Translations under genes and position numbers: made by a program
Origin: Caryophanales bacterium UBA743
Lineage (GTDB): Bacteria > Bacillota_I > Bacilli_A > RFN20 > CAG-826
Assembly (NCBI GenBank): GCA_002297365.1
Contig: DBKT01000011.1
Coordinates: forward strand, 186,001 to 250,000
DNA length: 64,000 nucleotides
Reading direction: 5' to 3'
Notes under the pieces: generated by a model
Told to the model about the DNA's origin: nothing
What the model saw: the letters and a program-made list of their open reading frames with translations, nothing else
Databases searched by the model: none
In this document: positions 35,598-45,490 of the stretch, piece after piece
Numbering within the stretch: position 1 is the first letter of the stretch
Layout of the letters: each line of letters opens with the position of its first letter

Positions 35598-38500
35598 ATG
35601 AAGAGAAAGCGAATCATTTTAATGGTGATTTCAGGCGCAGCTGCAATTGGCATCGTCGCTGGTTTGAATGTGGGCAATAGCCTCTACAAACAATTTGAAG
35701 GGACCATCGTCGGCGTACTTTGTCCGCCGATAAAGGACGAGAAAGCTGCCGAAGCATCCACTTCCGCTGGAAACGAACTTGCGGAAAAGCTCGTCGCGGA
35801 AGGTTCGGTCTTACTCAAAAACAATGGAACTCTTCCTTTAAGCGAAAATAACGTCACCGGCGTGAATCTCTTGGGCTTTGGCTCATATAATTGGCAATAC
35901 ACCGGCTCCGGAAGCGGAATCTCAGCCCCGCAACAAGGCGGTTGGGAGACAAACACCGATCTAAGGGACGCTTTTATTGATTATGGAATAGATATCAATG
36001 AAAAACTTTATCGATATTACTCTTCTTATTCCAGCACTAGGCCGGAACTTGGAACGTTAGGCACGAATCGCGATACCAATCCTTATTTTTCTTATTTAGT
36101 AGAGCCGGACCTTGATGCAGACGAGAGTTATAAAGCTTTATTAACGCAAGCCCCCTCCTTTTCTAACACGGCGATTGTCTCCATCGGGAGAAGCGCGGGC
36201 GAAAGCGAAGACCTCCCTAAGAGCCAATACAAAACGAAACCAGGCGGCATAGATGAGACTCGTCACACCCTTCAGCTGACCACAGAAGAAGAAAAGCTTC
36301 TTCGTTTTGCGGGAAGCGCTTTTGAAAACGTCATTGTACTGATTAATTCCACCAATACCTTCCAAACGGATTTCTTAGATACAATTCCAGGCATTGATGC
36401 GGCCCTATGCGTGGGTGTTACGGGCAACCACGGTGCTTTAGCGATCCCGAAATTGCTTTTTGGCGAAGTCAATCCTTCCGGTCATTTGGCGGATACGGTC
36501 CCTTATGATTTTTTGAAAAACGTGAATACGGAATATACTGGTTTCGAAGGCGTTTCTTTCTACAAGAATTCCGCGGACGTTACTACCCCTGAAAGCCAAA
36601 AAAGGTATGGGTACACAAACGCTGGATACAGCGACAGACCTGGTCTAGCCTATGTCGATTATATTGAGGACATTTATGTCGGATATCGTTGGTATGAGAC
36701 CGCTGGCGCAGAAGGGGTGTTCGATAAAGAAACACGTCAGACGCTTGACATGAACGATAACCCCATTACCAAAACAAAATATGACGCCGTTGTTCAATAT
36801 CCTTTTGGATATGGCCTCTCTTACACGAATTTTGATTGGAAGATCAATTCCGCGAAAGTGCTCGAAAAAGAAAAAAATGAAGATGGCACCATTTCCGAAA
36901 AAGAGGTCAATGATGATTCTATCGAAGCAAATCGCGTGTACCGTTTTGAAGTAGAAGTCACAAACGTTGGTTCGGTGGCTGGGAAAGACGTTGTTGAGCT
37001 TTATAACGCCCCTTCTTACACCGAAGGCGGTATTGAAAAAAGCGTTGTGAATCTACTGGATTTTGCAAAAACGGATATCATTCAGCCAGGCGAAAGCGAA
37101 ATTGTCATCGTTGAAGCGGAAACCAGAGATTTCGCTTCATTTGATGCTTACGACAAAAACAATAACGGCAAAAGCACATACGAGATTGATGAAGGCAACT
37201 ATGCTCTCCAGCTTATGAGTGATTCCCATCACATAAAAGAAGTTGTCAATGATGGCGGAGAGAAAGTCCCTGGTGTTAAAAATTACCAAGCGAAATCCAC
37301 CCTCATTCTGGATAAAGACCCTTATACCGAACAAGAAATCTCTAATATCTTTACCGGCACAAACGCAAAAGATGGCGTCAGCATTGATGGATTAGGCGAA
37401 GCCGGTGGCAATCAAAATATCGATTATATTTCTCGTAAGGACTTCAATGGCGATTACGCTTATCCACGTGCAAAATCTTCTACCGGAGACATTACTACTG
37501 GCAGAGACATGGCTTCTAATATAGCCGACAAAATGTATTTCCAAGGATATGACAGAAAAGATAGAAGCAAAGCAATCGCTTTTGACAAAGCTACAGTCGA
37601 TGCATTCGGAAACGAAGTGGACCAAACCCCTGTAACCTATAAATCAGGCGATTTAAAAGTCACGAACTCGGTGCAAGAGTCAAAACTCGAGAATGTGACC
37701 GAACTTGGCTTTGCTCTTGGAGAAAATTATGACGATCCGCGCTGGGAAGATGTTTTGAATCAAGTGTCAAGCGAGGAAGCAAAAAATACCCTTAGCAACG
37801 CCTTCTCAAAGCAAAGCGCAATCGCTTCCATTGGCTTACCGGAAGTTAATACTTTAGATGGCCCTTCCCAAATTGGCGGATTTACCTCGCCAAATAAAGG
37901 CGTCGGCTTTCCGAATTCCACTCTTGTCGCTCAAACTTGGGATAAGATTCTCGCCTACGAAGAAGGCTTATCGATTGGAAATGACATGGAAGCCCTTGGT
38001 CTGTACGGAATCTGCGGAACGGGTGCGGATATTCACCGCTCTCCATTTTGCGGAAGAAACTTCGAATATTATTCAGAAGATCCTCTTTTATCTGGCATCA
38101 TGGCCGGAAATTATGTGAAAGGCATCCGCCAAAACGGGAAAATCGCTTATTTGAAGCATTTCGCTTTGGCGGAAACCGAGACTTGCCGCGATAACCTTTA
38201 CACCTGGGTAAGTGAGCAAGCGCTCAGAGAAATCTACTTGGAGCCATTTAGAATTGCGGTTCAAGAATATGGCGCGAACGGATTGATGACCTCCTATAAC
38301 CGCGTCGGAGCCCTTTGGGCTGGCGGAAGCGTCTCATTGATGACTGGCGTTTTACGAAACGAATGGGGATTCAAAGGAGCGGTCATTACCGATTATTCCG
38401 ACCTGAATCGCTATATGGATTTAGACGAAACGTTAAGAGCCGGCGGCGATTTAGGAATGGCCGTAGGAACAGTAAGCGACTACTCGACCCCTCGCGCACA

Positions 38501-38786
38501 ACGCGTGCTTAGAAATGCGGTAAAACACGTTGTATACGCTTATCTCAATGCGATGTATTCGCGCCGTGAATATAACAAGAACCCTTGGAAGGGGAAAACC
38601 ATCACCTCCTCCAATTCAAGGCCATCTTTCAATTGGGTATCACCATTAGTCCTTGATGTGAATATCGCCCTTGGGTTCGTTGTCTTTGGCTTAGTCTTCT
38701 TCGGAGTGTTCGATTCCTTCGGATTATGTGCGTGGATTGACCAAAAAATCGCATCCAAAAAGAAGAAAAAAGAGGAGGAGAAATAA
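35598..38786 (+). CDS. Membrane-anchored GH3 glycosidase with swapped domain order
   Basis: Glycoside hydrolase family 3 (beta-glucosidase-like) with the halves reversed. The order is an N-terminal membrane helix (9-27), GH3_C (about 50-400, EGSVLLKNNGTLPL), a fibronectin-III-like domain (about 400-540, QYPFGYGLSYTNFDW, then ELYNAPSYTEGG), GH3_N (about 730-960) and a C-terminal membrane helix (about 1015-1045) with a Lys/Glu tail. The GH3_N part has GRNFEYYSEDPLLSG, YLKHFALAETETCR and the nucleophile D932 in GAVITDYSD. The usual Asn after KHFA(L) is replaced by Ala. Canonical GH3 enzymes are N-then-C; swapped forms are known from Ruminococcus and Butyrivibrio. First gene of a three-gene operon. 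Confidence 0.88.
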   Translation: MKRKRIILMVISGAAAIGIVAGLNVGNSLYKQFEGTIVGVLCPPIKDEKAAEASTSAGNELAEKLVAEGSVLLKNNGTLPLSENNVTGVNLLGFGSYNWQYTGSGSGISAPQQGGWETNTDLRDAFIDYGIDINEKLYRYYSSYSSTRPELGTLGTNRDTNPYFSYLVEPDLDADESYKALLTQAPSFSNTAIVSIGRSAGESEDLPKSQYKTKPGGIDETRHTLQLTTEEEKLLRFAGSAFENVIVLINSTNTFQTDFLDTIPGIDAALCVGVTGNHGALAIPKLLFGEVNPSGHLADTVPYDFLKNVNTEYTGFEGVSFYKNSADVTTPESQKRYGYTNAGYSDRPGLAYVDYIEDIYVGYRWYETAGAEGVFDKETRQTLDMNDNPITKTKYDAVVQYPFGYGLSYTNFDWKINSAKVLEKEKNEDGTISEKEVNDDSIEANRVYRFEVEVTNVGSVAGKDVVELYNAPSYTEGGIEKSVVNLLDFAKTDIIQPGESEIVIVEAETRDFASFDAYDKNNNGKSTYEIDEGNYALQLMSDSHHIKEVVNDGGEKVPGVKNYQAKSTLILDKDPYTEQEISNIFTGTNAKDGVSIDGLGEAGGNQNIDYISRKDFNGDYAYPRAKSSTGDITTGRDMASNIADKMYFQGYDRKDRSKAIAFDKATVDAFGNEVDQTPVTYKSGDLKVTNSVQESKLENVTELGFALGENYDDPRWEDVLNQVSSEEAKNTLSNAFSKQSAIASIGLPEVNTLDGPSQIGGFTSPNKGVGFPNSTLVAQTWDKILAYEEGLSIGNDMEALGLYGICGTGADIHRSPFCGRNFEYYSEDPLLSGIMAGNYVKGIRQNGKIAYLKHFALAETETCRDNLYTWVSEQALREIYLEPFRIAVQEYGANGLMTSYNRVGALWAGGSVSLMTGVLRNEWGFKGAVITDYSDLNRYMDLDETLRAGGDLGMAVGTVSDYSTPRAQRVLRNAVKHVVYAYLNAMYSRREYNKNPWKGKTITSSNSRPSFNWVSPLVLDVNIALGFVVFGLVFFGVFDSFGLCAWIDQKIASKKKKKEEEK

Positions 38787-38787
38787 C

Positions 38788-41739
38788 ATGAAAACAAAAC
38801 GTATTGCTTTGATTGTCTTAAGTTCGGCGGCTTTAATCACATGCGGAACCGTCCCTTTAGTAGAGTATCTGAAATTCCTCAGCGACCAAGCTCTAGCCTC
38901 CCAAGACAGCATTCAAGAAGATGGAAGCTCTAGTAACGAGCAACAGCAAAAGAAACGTCTCACCGACATGAACATTTCCTTAAAAGAAGGCTTTTCCTAT
39001 TACAAAAATAGAAAAGCAAGCCCAAAATTTGAGGATTTTGATGTCAATGGTGTTTATAACGACGGCAGCAATTCCCCAATGGAGAAAGAGAAAGTAAGTC
39101 TCTCCTATGGCGATGATTTCTTCTTAAATGGTGGAAAAATCGTCTTTTCCTCAGGCTCCGTCACGAAAGAAATCACGGTTGAGCTCACCGATCTAAAAAA
39201 GGTCTCGCTCACGATTAGTTCCCTTCCTTTCAAAACGGTTTATGAAAAAAATGAGACGTTCGATGAAGAAGCATTAAAGGTAGAGGTTCTCTACAATGAC
39301 GGCAGCAAAGAGAGCGTTGCCAAGCAAGACGCTTCAAATCCTAACGGCTATCAGATAATAACCTCAGAATTTTCTGAGCCTACCGACGCCCATGAAGTCA
39401 AGATTGTTTATGGGGAAGGGGATGAAAAGATCGAGACCGCCTTCTCAGTGAAGGTTGTTACGAGTTTGGCAAACGATGAGCTTAAATCCGTTTACGTCGA
39501 GCCTGTCACTTTATCGGAAGGGGATTCGTTAAGCTCCTTATCCTCTAATTGTCGCGTTATCGGCGTCTATGAAAGCGGAAATAAGAAAGTCTTAAATGAC
39601 GATGAATATTATTTCTCTTCCCTAAATGGAACTGCTGAGCTCGGGGAAAAATATGACATTTCCGTTATTTTAAATGATTCTGGTCTAAAAGCACCGGTTT
39701 CCATCACCACAAGAAAGAAGATTGAAGCGGAATCCGCAACTCTTCCTGAGAATACCTACTATCCGCATGTCGGGACGCACTTAGGAGTGACTTACGTCGG
39801 CGGCTTCAACCCGCTGAAAGGGAAAGAGGGCGAAAATTGGATGGCCTTTTCCGTATCTTCCGAAAATTATTCGGAAGGGAAGCTCACTCTTCGCCTTAGC
39901 AATGGCTTCGCCAGAAATATCCAAGGCGAAAATGCATGGACGCAATATCACGCTGCATTGCCTTTGGATCTATCCGATGTCGCGACGATTACCTTAAATG
40001 GCAAAGAATTGGAAGGCGATTTCTGGCTCCCTGGATATGTCACAACCAAAGAGGAAGAAGTTGGCTATTACGATGAAATATTCGGTCATTACGTCAACCT
40101 CACGATTGACGATATAGCGCTTCATAGAGGTGATGACAACATCCTGAAAATCCAATGGAAAACAAGCGAAAGCGGGAAACAAAACCTTTGGAATGAGACC
40201 CCTTCTTGCAACATCGATTATTTTGTTTATGAAGTCGAAAGCAAAGAGCTTAATGCAAGCGATGTCGTTTCGCTTGAATCTTCCTCCTTCCCAAGTAGAA
40301 TTTCATCTTTGGATCTTGAGGAAAAGAATTTCATAGTTAATGCCAAAATGAATGACGGCAGCCTTCGTGAGGTGTCTAGAGATGATATCCTCATTTCGGT
40401 GAGTAACGTCTTTGCCCCAACCGAATTCGGGGTTGGATATCATGACGTTACCGTTTATTTGGCCAAGAATAAATCTATTTTCTTCGTTCAGAAAAATGTC
40501 CTTGTTTACGATGAAACTTCCGCGGATTACATGGATGCCAACGGCGGAGCAAAAGGGACAATCCAAGATTCTTATGGCGTTAAGCACAAGGTTTGGACCG
40601 ATTTGAGCGATGGAAACACCCTCAATGTGTCTTTCGCGGTGCATCAAAAGCAATCCATTGATGTCTTCCTTGAATTGATTAATCTCTATAAGCAAAACGA
40701 TATCAGCTTAGATGTTCCCCTCAATAAAGTAATGGACGTCACGCTTGATGATAACGCTTTGGCTATAAACGACTCTGTCATTTTGAAAGGAAAAATGAGC
40801 AGCAGTCAAAAAGAACAAGGAAACATCTATCCTTCTAGCGTCAAACTGATCACGCTCAATGATTTAGAGCGTGGGGAGCATTCCTTAAAGATCACGCTCA
40901 AGAGCGAGAACGAATACACGCCAAGTCTTGCTTTAGAGAAGGTTCGTTTCGAAAGTAGCAAATACGATGTGAAAGATGTGAAGTCTATCGCTTTCGAGAA
41001 AGAAAGCATCTCCGTTGAAGGCAATACGTATTGTTCCGAAGTTATTTTGCCTCGCGTTATCGCAACGCTAAACAACGAGGAAAAAGTTGTGCTCGATGAT
41101 GCGGATTTAATCTTCTCTTATAGCGAGGATTCTATTATCTATGCTCCATTAAGCGAAGAAAGAATAGAAGCTAAATTAGGTGAGCTTAAAGCAACGCTCA
41201 CGATTCATGTCTCCGGTAAAATGGAGGCAGAAAATCGCACTGGACTTAGCTATAACGTGAACACGGAGAAGAATGAAGCTGGTGACGTTTATGTTTCTGG
41301 CTTTACCAATAAAAACACTTGGCGGTCTACTTTCGACTATAAATTCACCATAAAAGAAGAAGGAGATTACAAGATTTCTGCAAATTTAGCGAATGGCTAT
41401 ATCGTTAAAAACAACGAAGGCAGCTATTATTCCAAAGAAATCGCCTTAAAAGAATTCGTTGATTTCAAAATAAACGGCGAAGCATTGACGTTGAGCGATT
41501 CTGCGAAATTTGAAAATTCAAGCAATAGCGATTTATGGGATTTATACAAGATATTTAGCCTTCTCACAATCTCTGATGGCACACACCTTAAAAAAGGCGA
41601 GAATTCAATCCACTTTGAATTTAAATCATTCCATAACGATTTGGATGAAGATTTCTATTGGGTTAATCAAAATGGCGTGGGCAAAGACCCCCAATCCCCA
41701 ACCTTCAATCTTGATTACTTCCTTTTGGAGAAAATATAA
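38788..41739 (+). CDS. Large secreted Ig-like and carbohydrate-binding-module protein
   Basis: I start at ATG 38788 (AGAGGAGGAG 7 nt upstream), 1 nt after the GH3 stop. A longer frame from 38728 overlaps the GH3 gene and is not supported. A signal-like hydrophobic N-terminus is followed by an acidic Ser/Gln linker and bacterial Ig-like domains (FKTVYEKNETFDEEALKVEV, then LYNDGSKESV). Two regions start with the E-A-E typical of CBM6/35 folds: RKKIEAESATLPENTYY near residue 309 and KMEAENRTGLSYN near 811. Both end in N-x-D-Y-F-x-x-E. No enzyme motif is seen. It probably presents or binds the polysaccharide attacked by the GH3 enzyme. Confidence 0.75.
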   Translation: MKTKRIALIVLSSAALITCGTVPLVEYLKFLSDQALASQDSIQEDGSSSNEQQQKKRLTDMNISLKEGFSYYKNRKASPKFEDFDVNGVYNDGSNSPMEKEKVSLSYGDDFFLNGGKIVFSSGSVTKEITVELTDLKKVSLTISSLPFKTVYEKNETFDEEALKVEVLYNDGSKESVAKQDASNPNGYQIITSEFSEPTDAHEVKIVYGEGDEKIETAFSVKVVTSLANDELKSVYVEPVTLSEGDSLSSLSSNCRVIGVYESGNKKVLNDDEYYFSSLNGTAELGEKYDISVILNDSGLKAPVSITTRKKIEAESATLPENTYYPHVGTHLGVTYVGGFNPLKGKEGENWMAFSVSSENYSEGKLTLRLSNGFARNIQGENAWTQYHAALPLDLSDVATITLNGKELEGDFWLPGYVTTKEEEVGYYDEIFGHYVNLTIDDIALHRGDDNILKIQWKTSESGKQNLWNETPSCNIDYFVYEVESKELNASDVVSLESSSFPSRISSLDLEEKNFIVNAKMNDGSLREVSRDDILISVSNVFAPTEFGVGYHDVTVYLAKNKSIFFVQKNVLVYDETSADYMDANGGAKGTIQDSYGVKHKVWTDLSDGNTLNVSFAVHQKQSIDVFLELINLYKQNDISLDVPLNKVMDVTLDDNALAINDSVILKGKMSSSQKEQGNIYPSSVKLITLNDLERGEHSLKITLKSENEYTPSLALEKVRFESSKYDVKDVKSIAFEKESISVEGNTYCSEVILPRVIATLNNEEKVVLDDADLIFSYSEDSIIYAPLSEERIEAKLGELKATLTIHVSGKMEAENRTGLSYNVNTEKNEAGDVYVSGFTNKNTWRSTFDYKFTIKEEGDYKISANLANGYIVKNNEGSYYSKEIALKEFVDFKINGEALTLSDSAKFENSSNSDLWDLYKIFSLLTISDGTHLKKGENSIHFEFKSFHNDLDEDFYWVNQNGVGKDPQSPTFNLDYFLLEKI

Positions 41740-41751
41740 GGAGAACATGCG

Positions 41752-43449
41752 ATGAAAAAGAAAAACTTTCTGACATTAGTTGCGCTTTTAAGCGGACTTT
41801 CTATGGCAAGTTGCGGAAATACCCCTGCCGACGTTTCAAGCAATAGCGATTCGCAATCTACTACTTCCACAGGCAGTAGTGAGGCGTCCGCTTCAAGCGA
41901 CTCTTCGATCACCGATCCTAACGAGGGGGCTAGCATCTCCACGCTATTTGCCTCCCTGAAAGAAGGAATCTGTTTCTATAACAACGGGAGAGCCAATCCA
42001 AGCAAAGAAGATTTTGAAGTCTATGCGATGCTTAGCAATGGCTCTAGCTTAGAGCTTGCCCCTAGCGAATTTGAGATGGAAGTGCCAGCCAATTTTAAAG
42101 CAGAAGGCGGCACGATCATCTTCAAGGCGGGGGAAAAGAGTTTCGATTTAGCCATAACTCTAGCGGATTACTCTATCCGCGATTTAAGCGCAAGTCTTAA
42201 AGAAGAAAAAACTTTCTACAAGGGGGATGTGAAGCTAACCAAAGACGATTTAATCGTTACTGCCATCTTTGTCGATGGCGTTAAAAAGACGCTGCGAGAG
42301 ACGGATTACGAGTTGTCCTTAGGAAAGGATTTCCCATATTCCGGGGGTGAGGCGATAATTCAAACCGTCGACAAGAAAGCATCGACGAAGCTTGAAATCA
42401 AGGCGGTTGATGTCATTCTTGACCGTATTGAAGTAGCGAAAATGCCGGGCAAAACGCATTATGCCGTTGGTGAGGCCTTTGATTCCTCGTTGATGGAAAT
42501 ACGCTCGATCCTCAATAATGGAGTATCACGTATACTGAAAGAGGGCGAATATGAGATTGAGGCTCCGTCTTTTTCCGAAGCGGGAAATAAAAGCGTAAAG
42601 GTCTCTTACACGTATAGCTATGTGCCAAATGGCTATAGCAATGAAAGAATCGATATAACAAAATGGACTTCTTTTGATGTAACAATCAATCAAACTTTAG
42701 ATAACGGAGACCTCATTTCAATTGAATCCTTCAGCCAACCAATCATCTATGATGGCGAGACGCTGGATAAGCTAAATGGCGGTTGCAAATTCTATGGCAA
42801 GTATGCTAACGGCAACATCCTTTCGATTAATGATAGCGCCTCGATAACTTATCCAACAGGCAATGCCGTCTTTGGCGAATACGCCTCAATCATGGTTAAT
42901 TGCGGAGAAGTTAGCGAAGAGTTTCCAATCAAAATTTCAAACAAAATTGAATGCGAGACTTCCACTAATTTCAAAGGGGCAGAAATACAGCATAATGCCC
43001 TTCGCAATTTCAATTTAGTAAAGAATGTCGGCGTGGAGAATAATTTCTTTGAGCTCGAATATGACGCCCCTTCCGATATAGAAGGGAACTTGTCTCTCAA
43101 TATGGCGCCGGTCACCTTGCAAATGTATGGGGATAAAACCTTCATGGCAGGAGCAAGGCTCAATACTTTCATGCGTCTATTTGTGAACGATAAAGAAATC
43201 GCTATTTCTAATGACAGCGTCATGAAGCAAGGCGAAGTAGGCGCAACTCCTAATGATTGGAATTTCGGTCCTTTTTATGAGCAATATCAGCTTGTGGACG
43301 TGAGCGATGTTTCTCTGAAGAAAGGCGCAAACAAAATTAAGGTCGAGCTTTTCCCTTGCACGAGCGGATTAAAAACTTGTTGGGACGACAATTATTGGCC
43401 ATCCGCTGACTTTGACTACATGCTTATCTCCACTGCCGCAAAGAAATGA
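41752..43449 (+). CDS. Ig-like/CBM-like lipoprotein
   Basis: The signal peptide ends in the lipobox LSMASC, followed by a Ser/Thr linker. Two or three Ig-like repeats share the pattern S-L-K-E-x-x-x-F-Y with the N-terminal part of the preceding protein, so the two are related. The C-terminal ~180 residues (from KIECETSTNFKGAEI) resemble the CBM6/35-like end of the neighbour, including DFDYMLIS. AAGGAG lies before the ATG, 12 bp after the previous stop. It ends with TGA. It is probably a glycan-binding subunit of the same surface system. Confidence 0.75.
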   Translation: MKKKNFLTLVALLSGLSMASCGNTPADVSSNSDSQSTTSTGSSEASASSDSSITDPNEGASISTLFASLKEGICFYNNGRANPSKEDFEVYAMLSNGSSLELAPSEFEMEVPANFKAEGGTIIFKAGEKSFDLAITLADYSIRDLSASLKEEKTFYKGDVKLTKDDLIVTAIFVDGVKKTLRETDYELSLGKDFPYSGGEAIIQTVDKKASTKLEIKAVDVILDRIEVAKMPGKTHYAVGEAFDSSLMEIRSILNNGVSRILKEGEYEIEAPSFSEAGNKSVKVSYTYSYVPNGYSNERIDITKWTSFDVTINQTLDNGDLISIESFSQPIIYDGETLDKLNGGCKFYGKYANGNILSINDSASITYPTGNAVFGEYASIMVNCGEVSEEFPIKISNKIECETSTNFKGAEIQHNALRNFNLVKNVGVENNFFELEYDAPSDIEGNLSLNMAPVTLQMYGDKTFMAGARLNTFMRLFVNDKEIAISNDSVMKQGEVGATPNDWNFGPFYEQYQLVDVSDVSLKKGANKIKVELFPCTSGLKTCWDDNYWPSADFDYMLISTAAKK

Positions 43450-44029
43450 GCGATAACAATATCGTCCCATTATCGACAGAAGAATAAGGAATTCGCATTT
43501 GGGCCAAAGGCTGAGTTTCTAACCTAACGGAATGCGGTGAGGATTCTCGTTTTAAATTCTGCAAGTCCATTTGGAAATTGAGAAACAACGAAACCTCTCG
43601 ATCTTAGAAAATATTTTCGTTGATTTGTTTCTCGCATCATTTTCAGAATCGGATACAGCACGCTTATTGTCATTGAATTTCCACTCTTCTAGCGCCATTC
43701 AATTCCCTTTTGCCCAAATATTCCATATCGAAAATTCCTACATCCTTGAAAAAGCAAGCAATGAATGAATCAATTGCCTTTTTAGTCTTTCATGCAATGT
43801 CGAACCGTATCCGCTTCCCTTTTTTCTATATTTTGAAATAAGAAACGATATGAAAGATGCGGCGATGGTATTTGAGGTAGAATCATATGTTTTTTCATTT
43901 TATCGTCCGTTTAATGGTTTATCTTCCCACTTTAAGGTAATAAAATTGATGTAAAGAAATAACATGTGGCAAGCACATCTAGAAATCGAGTTATGCTGTC
44001 CATAACACTTACATACAAGGAGGTCACCT
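43450..44029. other. Intergenic region, no convincing gene
   Basis: 580 bp. A possible weak terminator lies at the left (CGCATT 43494-43499 with AATGCG 43531-43536, followed by TCGTTTT). A 65-codon frame at 43571-43768 has only a TTG start, no ribosome site and no domain. The right end carries the leader of the next gene, with a perfect AAGGAGGT and a possible TTATG...CATAA inverted repeat near 43992-44006. Confidence 0.5.
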
Positions 44030-45325
44030 ATGAATTGTCCGAAATGCGGAAAGGAAGTAAAAGATGGCGCAACATTTTGCAAATATTGCGGCTCTCCCAT
44101 CATCCCTCATAAACAAGTTTGCCCAAAATGCGGCAAAGAAAACGATGAAGACGCTCTCTTTTGCGAAGAGTGCGGCACTTCGTTAGTTCAAGAAAAGGCT
44201 CCCGCCAAAAAAGATACGCGGGGCACTAAGGAGAAGCTTTCTCCTATCTTTAGCATGATCCTGTCTATTTCGATGATCGTTTATTTTTCTTTGTCGATCA
44301 TATTACTAGGAAGCAGCTATCTTTATGTGGTTGCGGCAAATGGGGTTACTCATATCGGCCTAAAAGAAATATTTGATGTCTTCCAACAAATCAAAAACCA
44401 ATATTCAGAGACAAGCCTAGGCCATCAAATCATGGATATGGCCAATGGCGGCCTTGTTTTGGCAGAGGGCGTTTTTGCCTTGCTTTTTTCGGCTGCGATT
44501 ATCACCTTTGGAGCAATAGGCATCGTCAAAGAAGCAAGGTGTCTAAAACAAAGGAAACCTTCTTCTAGCGATATGTGCCTCATTGCCGCCGTCTTATCCA
44601 CCGCCGCTTTCTATGCCTTAATGTATGGCAGCTTAACCATCGGCCAAGAAACCGTAGCTGGAATGGGGTTTGGCGTTGCTTTTATTTTCGGCTTGGGTGT
44701 GTTCTTGCTCATCTTAAAGATAGTCTATCGCTTCGTGTTTTCTTTCCAAAAAGGCAAAGGCCTTTGCTTTGCATCTTATATTTGCACTGCTGTTCTTGTA
44801 TTCCAAACGATTGGTTTGCTTCGTGGACTAGCTGGGAGCTATGTTCTTTTCACAGATTCTTATTCTTCTACAACAACGACTTATCAAATCGGTTTCATCT
44901 CCTTTTTCTATCGAGGAATGGCATCAATAGCTAGTCTTTTAGAAGGAGGAACTGTAACTGTCGAGGATGCAAATGTTGCAATCGCTTATCTTATTGTCCC
45001 TATGGTTTTGACGGCTCTCATTATGATTGCCATTTGCGTTCTTTCTGTTTTAACGGCCAGAAATCTCTTTATTTCCAAAAAGAGCGCGACCCTGATTGTT
45101 TTCCCGGCCATAATTCTTTTCTTATCCATTTCGTTAATAGCTTTAGTTCCAACGGAAATCATTTGCTTGAAATCCATTAACGAGAACGCTTCCAAAATTC
45201 TGGAACAAATTAATCAAGGCAACATTGGTTTTGTTTCTTTGGGCGCTTCAGGCGTTATTCTCTCAAGCGGAATCGTTTCCTACGTTCTTAAAGCGAAAGC
45301 AAAAGAGAACACATACCTCTTATAA
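44030..45325 (+). CDS. Zinc-ribbon membrane protein
   Basis: Two tandem zinc ribbons at the N-terminus (MNCPKCGKEVKDGATFCKYCG and VCPKCGKENDEDALFCEECG) precede about nine or ten membrane segments (from residue 78). Such zinc_ribbon_2 membrane proteins are common in gut Bacillota; their role is unknown. AAGGAGGT lies 5 nt before the ATG. No known partner is adjacent. Confidence 0.78.
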   Translation: MNCPKCGKEVKDGATFCKYCGSPIIPHKQVCPKCGKENDEDALFCEECGTSLVQEKAPAKKDTRGTKEKLSPIFSMILSISMIVYFSLSIILLGSSYLYVVAANGVTHIGLKEIFDVFQQIKNQYSETSLGHQIMDMANGGLVLAEGVFALLFSAAIITFGAIGIVKEARCLKQRKPSSSDMCLIAAVLSTAAFYALMYGSLTIGQETVAGMGFGVAFIFGLGVFLLILKIVYRFVFSFQKGKGLCFASYICTAVLVFQTIGLLRGLAGSYVLFTDSYSSTTTTYQIGFISFFYRGMASIASLLEGGTVTVEDANVAIAYLIVPMVLTALIMIAICVLSVLTARNLFISKKSATLIVFPAIILFLSISLIALVPTEIICLKSINENASKILEQINQGNIGFVSLGASGVILSSGIVSYVLKAKAKENTYLL

Positions 45326-45450
45326 ATAACTCAAAACACGAGTTTTCTCTTATTTCCATTCACGCCAACAAAAGATAATAACAAAGAAAAGCTGGCATTC
45401 CAACAAGAAAGCGCTCTATTTACTTTTTATCTAGATTTCTCTTTCTTTTT

Positions 45451-45485
45451 GCTCTAAGGTATCCGAAATACCTTTTTAAAAGGAG
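45451..45485 (+). promoter_or_regulatory. Leader hairpin next to the guaB ribosome site
   Basis: AAGGTAT (45456-45462) pairs with ATACCTT (45468-45474) across a 5-nt loop and is followed by T's, like a terminator. GCTCT (45451-45455) can also pair with GGAGC (45482-45486), covering the Shine-Dalgarno. This could be attenuation or translational control. It does not match the purine riboswitch. Confidence 0.4.
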
Positions 45486-45490
45486 CCGAA

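Noticed and set aside
43571..43768. 65-codon frame between the lipoprotein and zinc-ribbon genes
   Set aside because: TTG start, no ribosome site, no domain and biased towards chance composition.
45326..45490. Purine riboswitch in the guaB leader
   Set aside because: The conserved core and loop-loop elements are absent; only a simple hairpin is seen. The same holds for the guaA leader.
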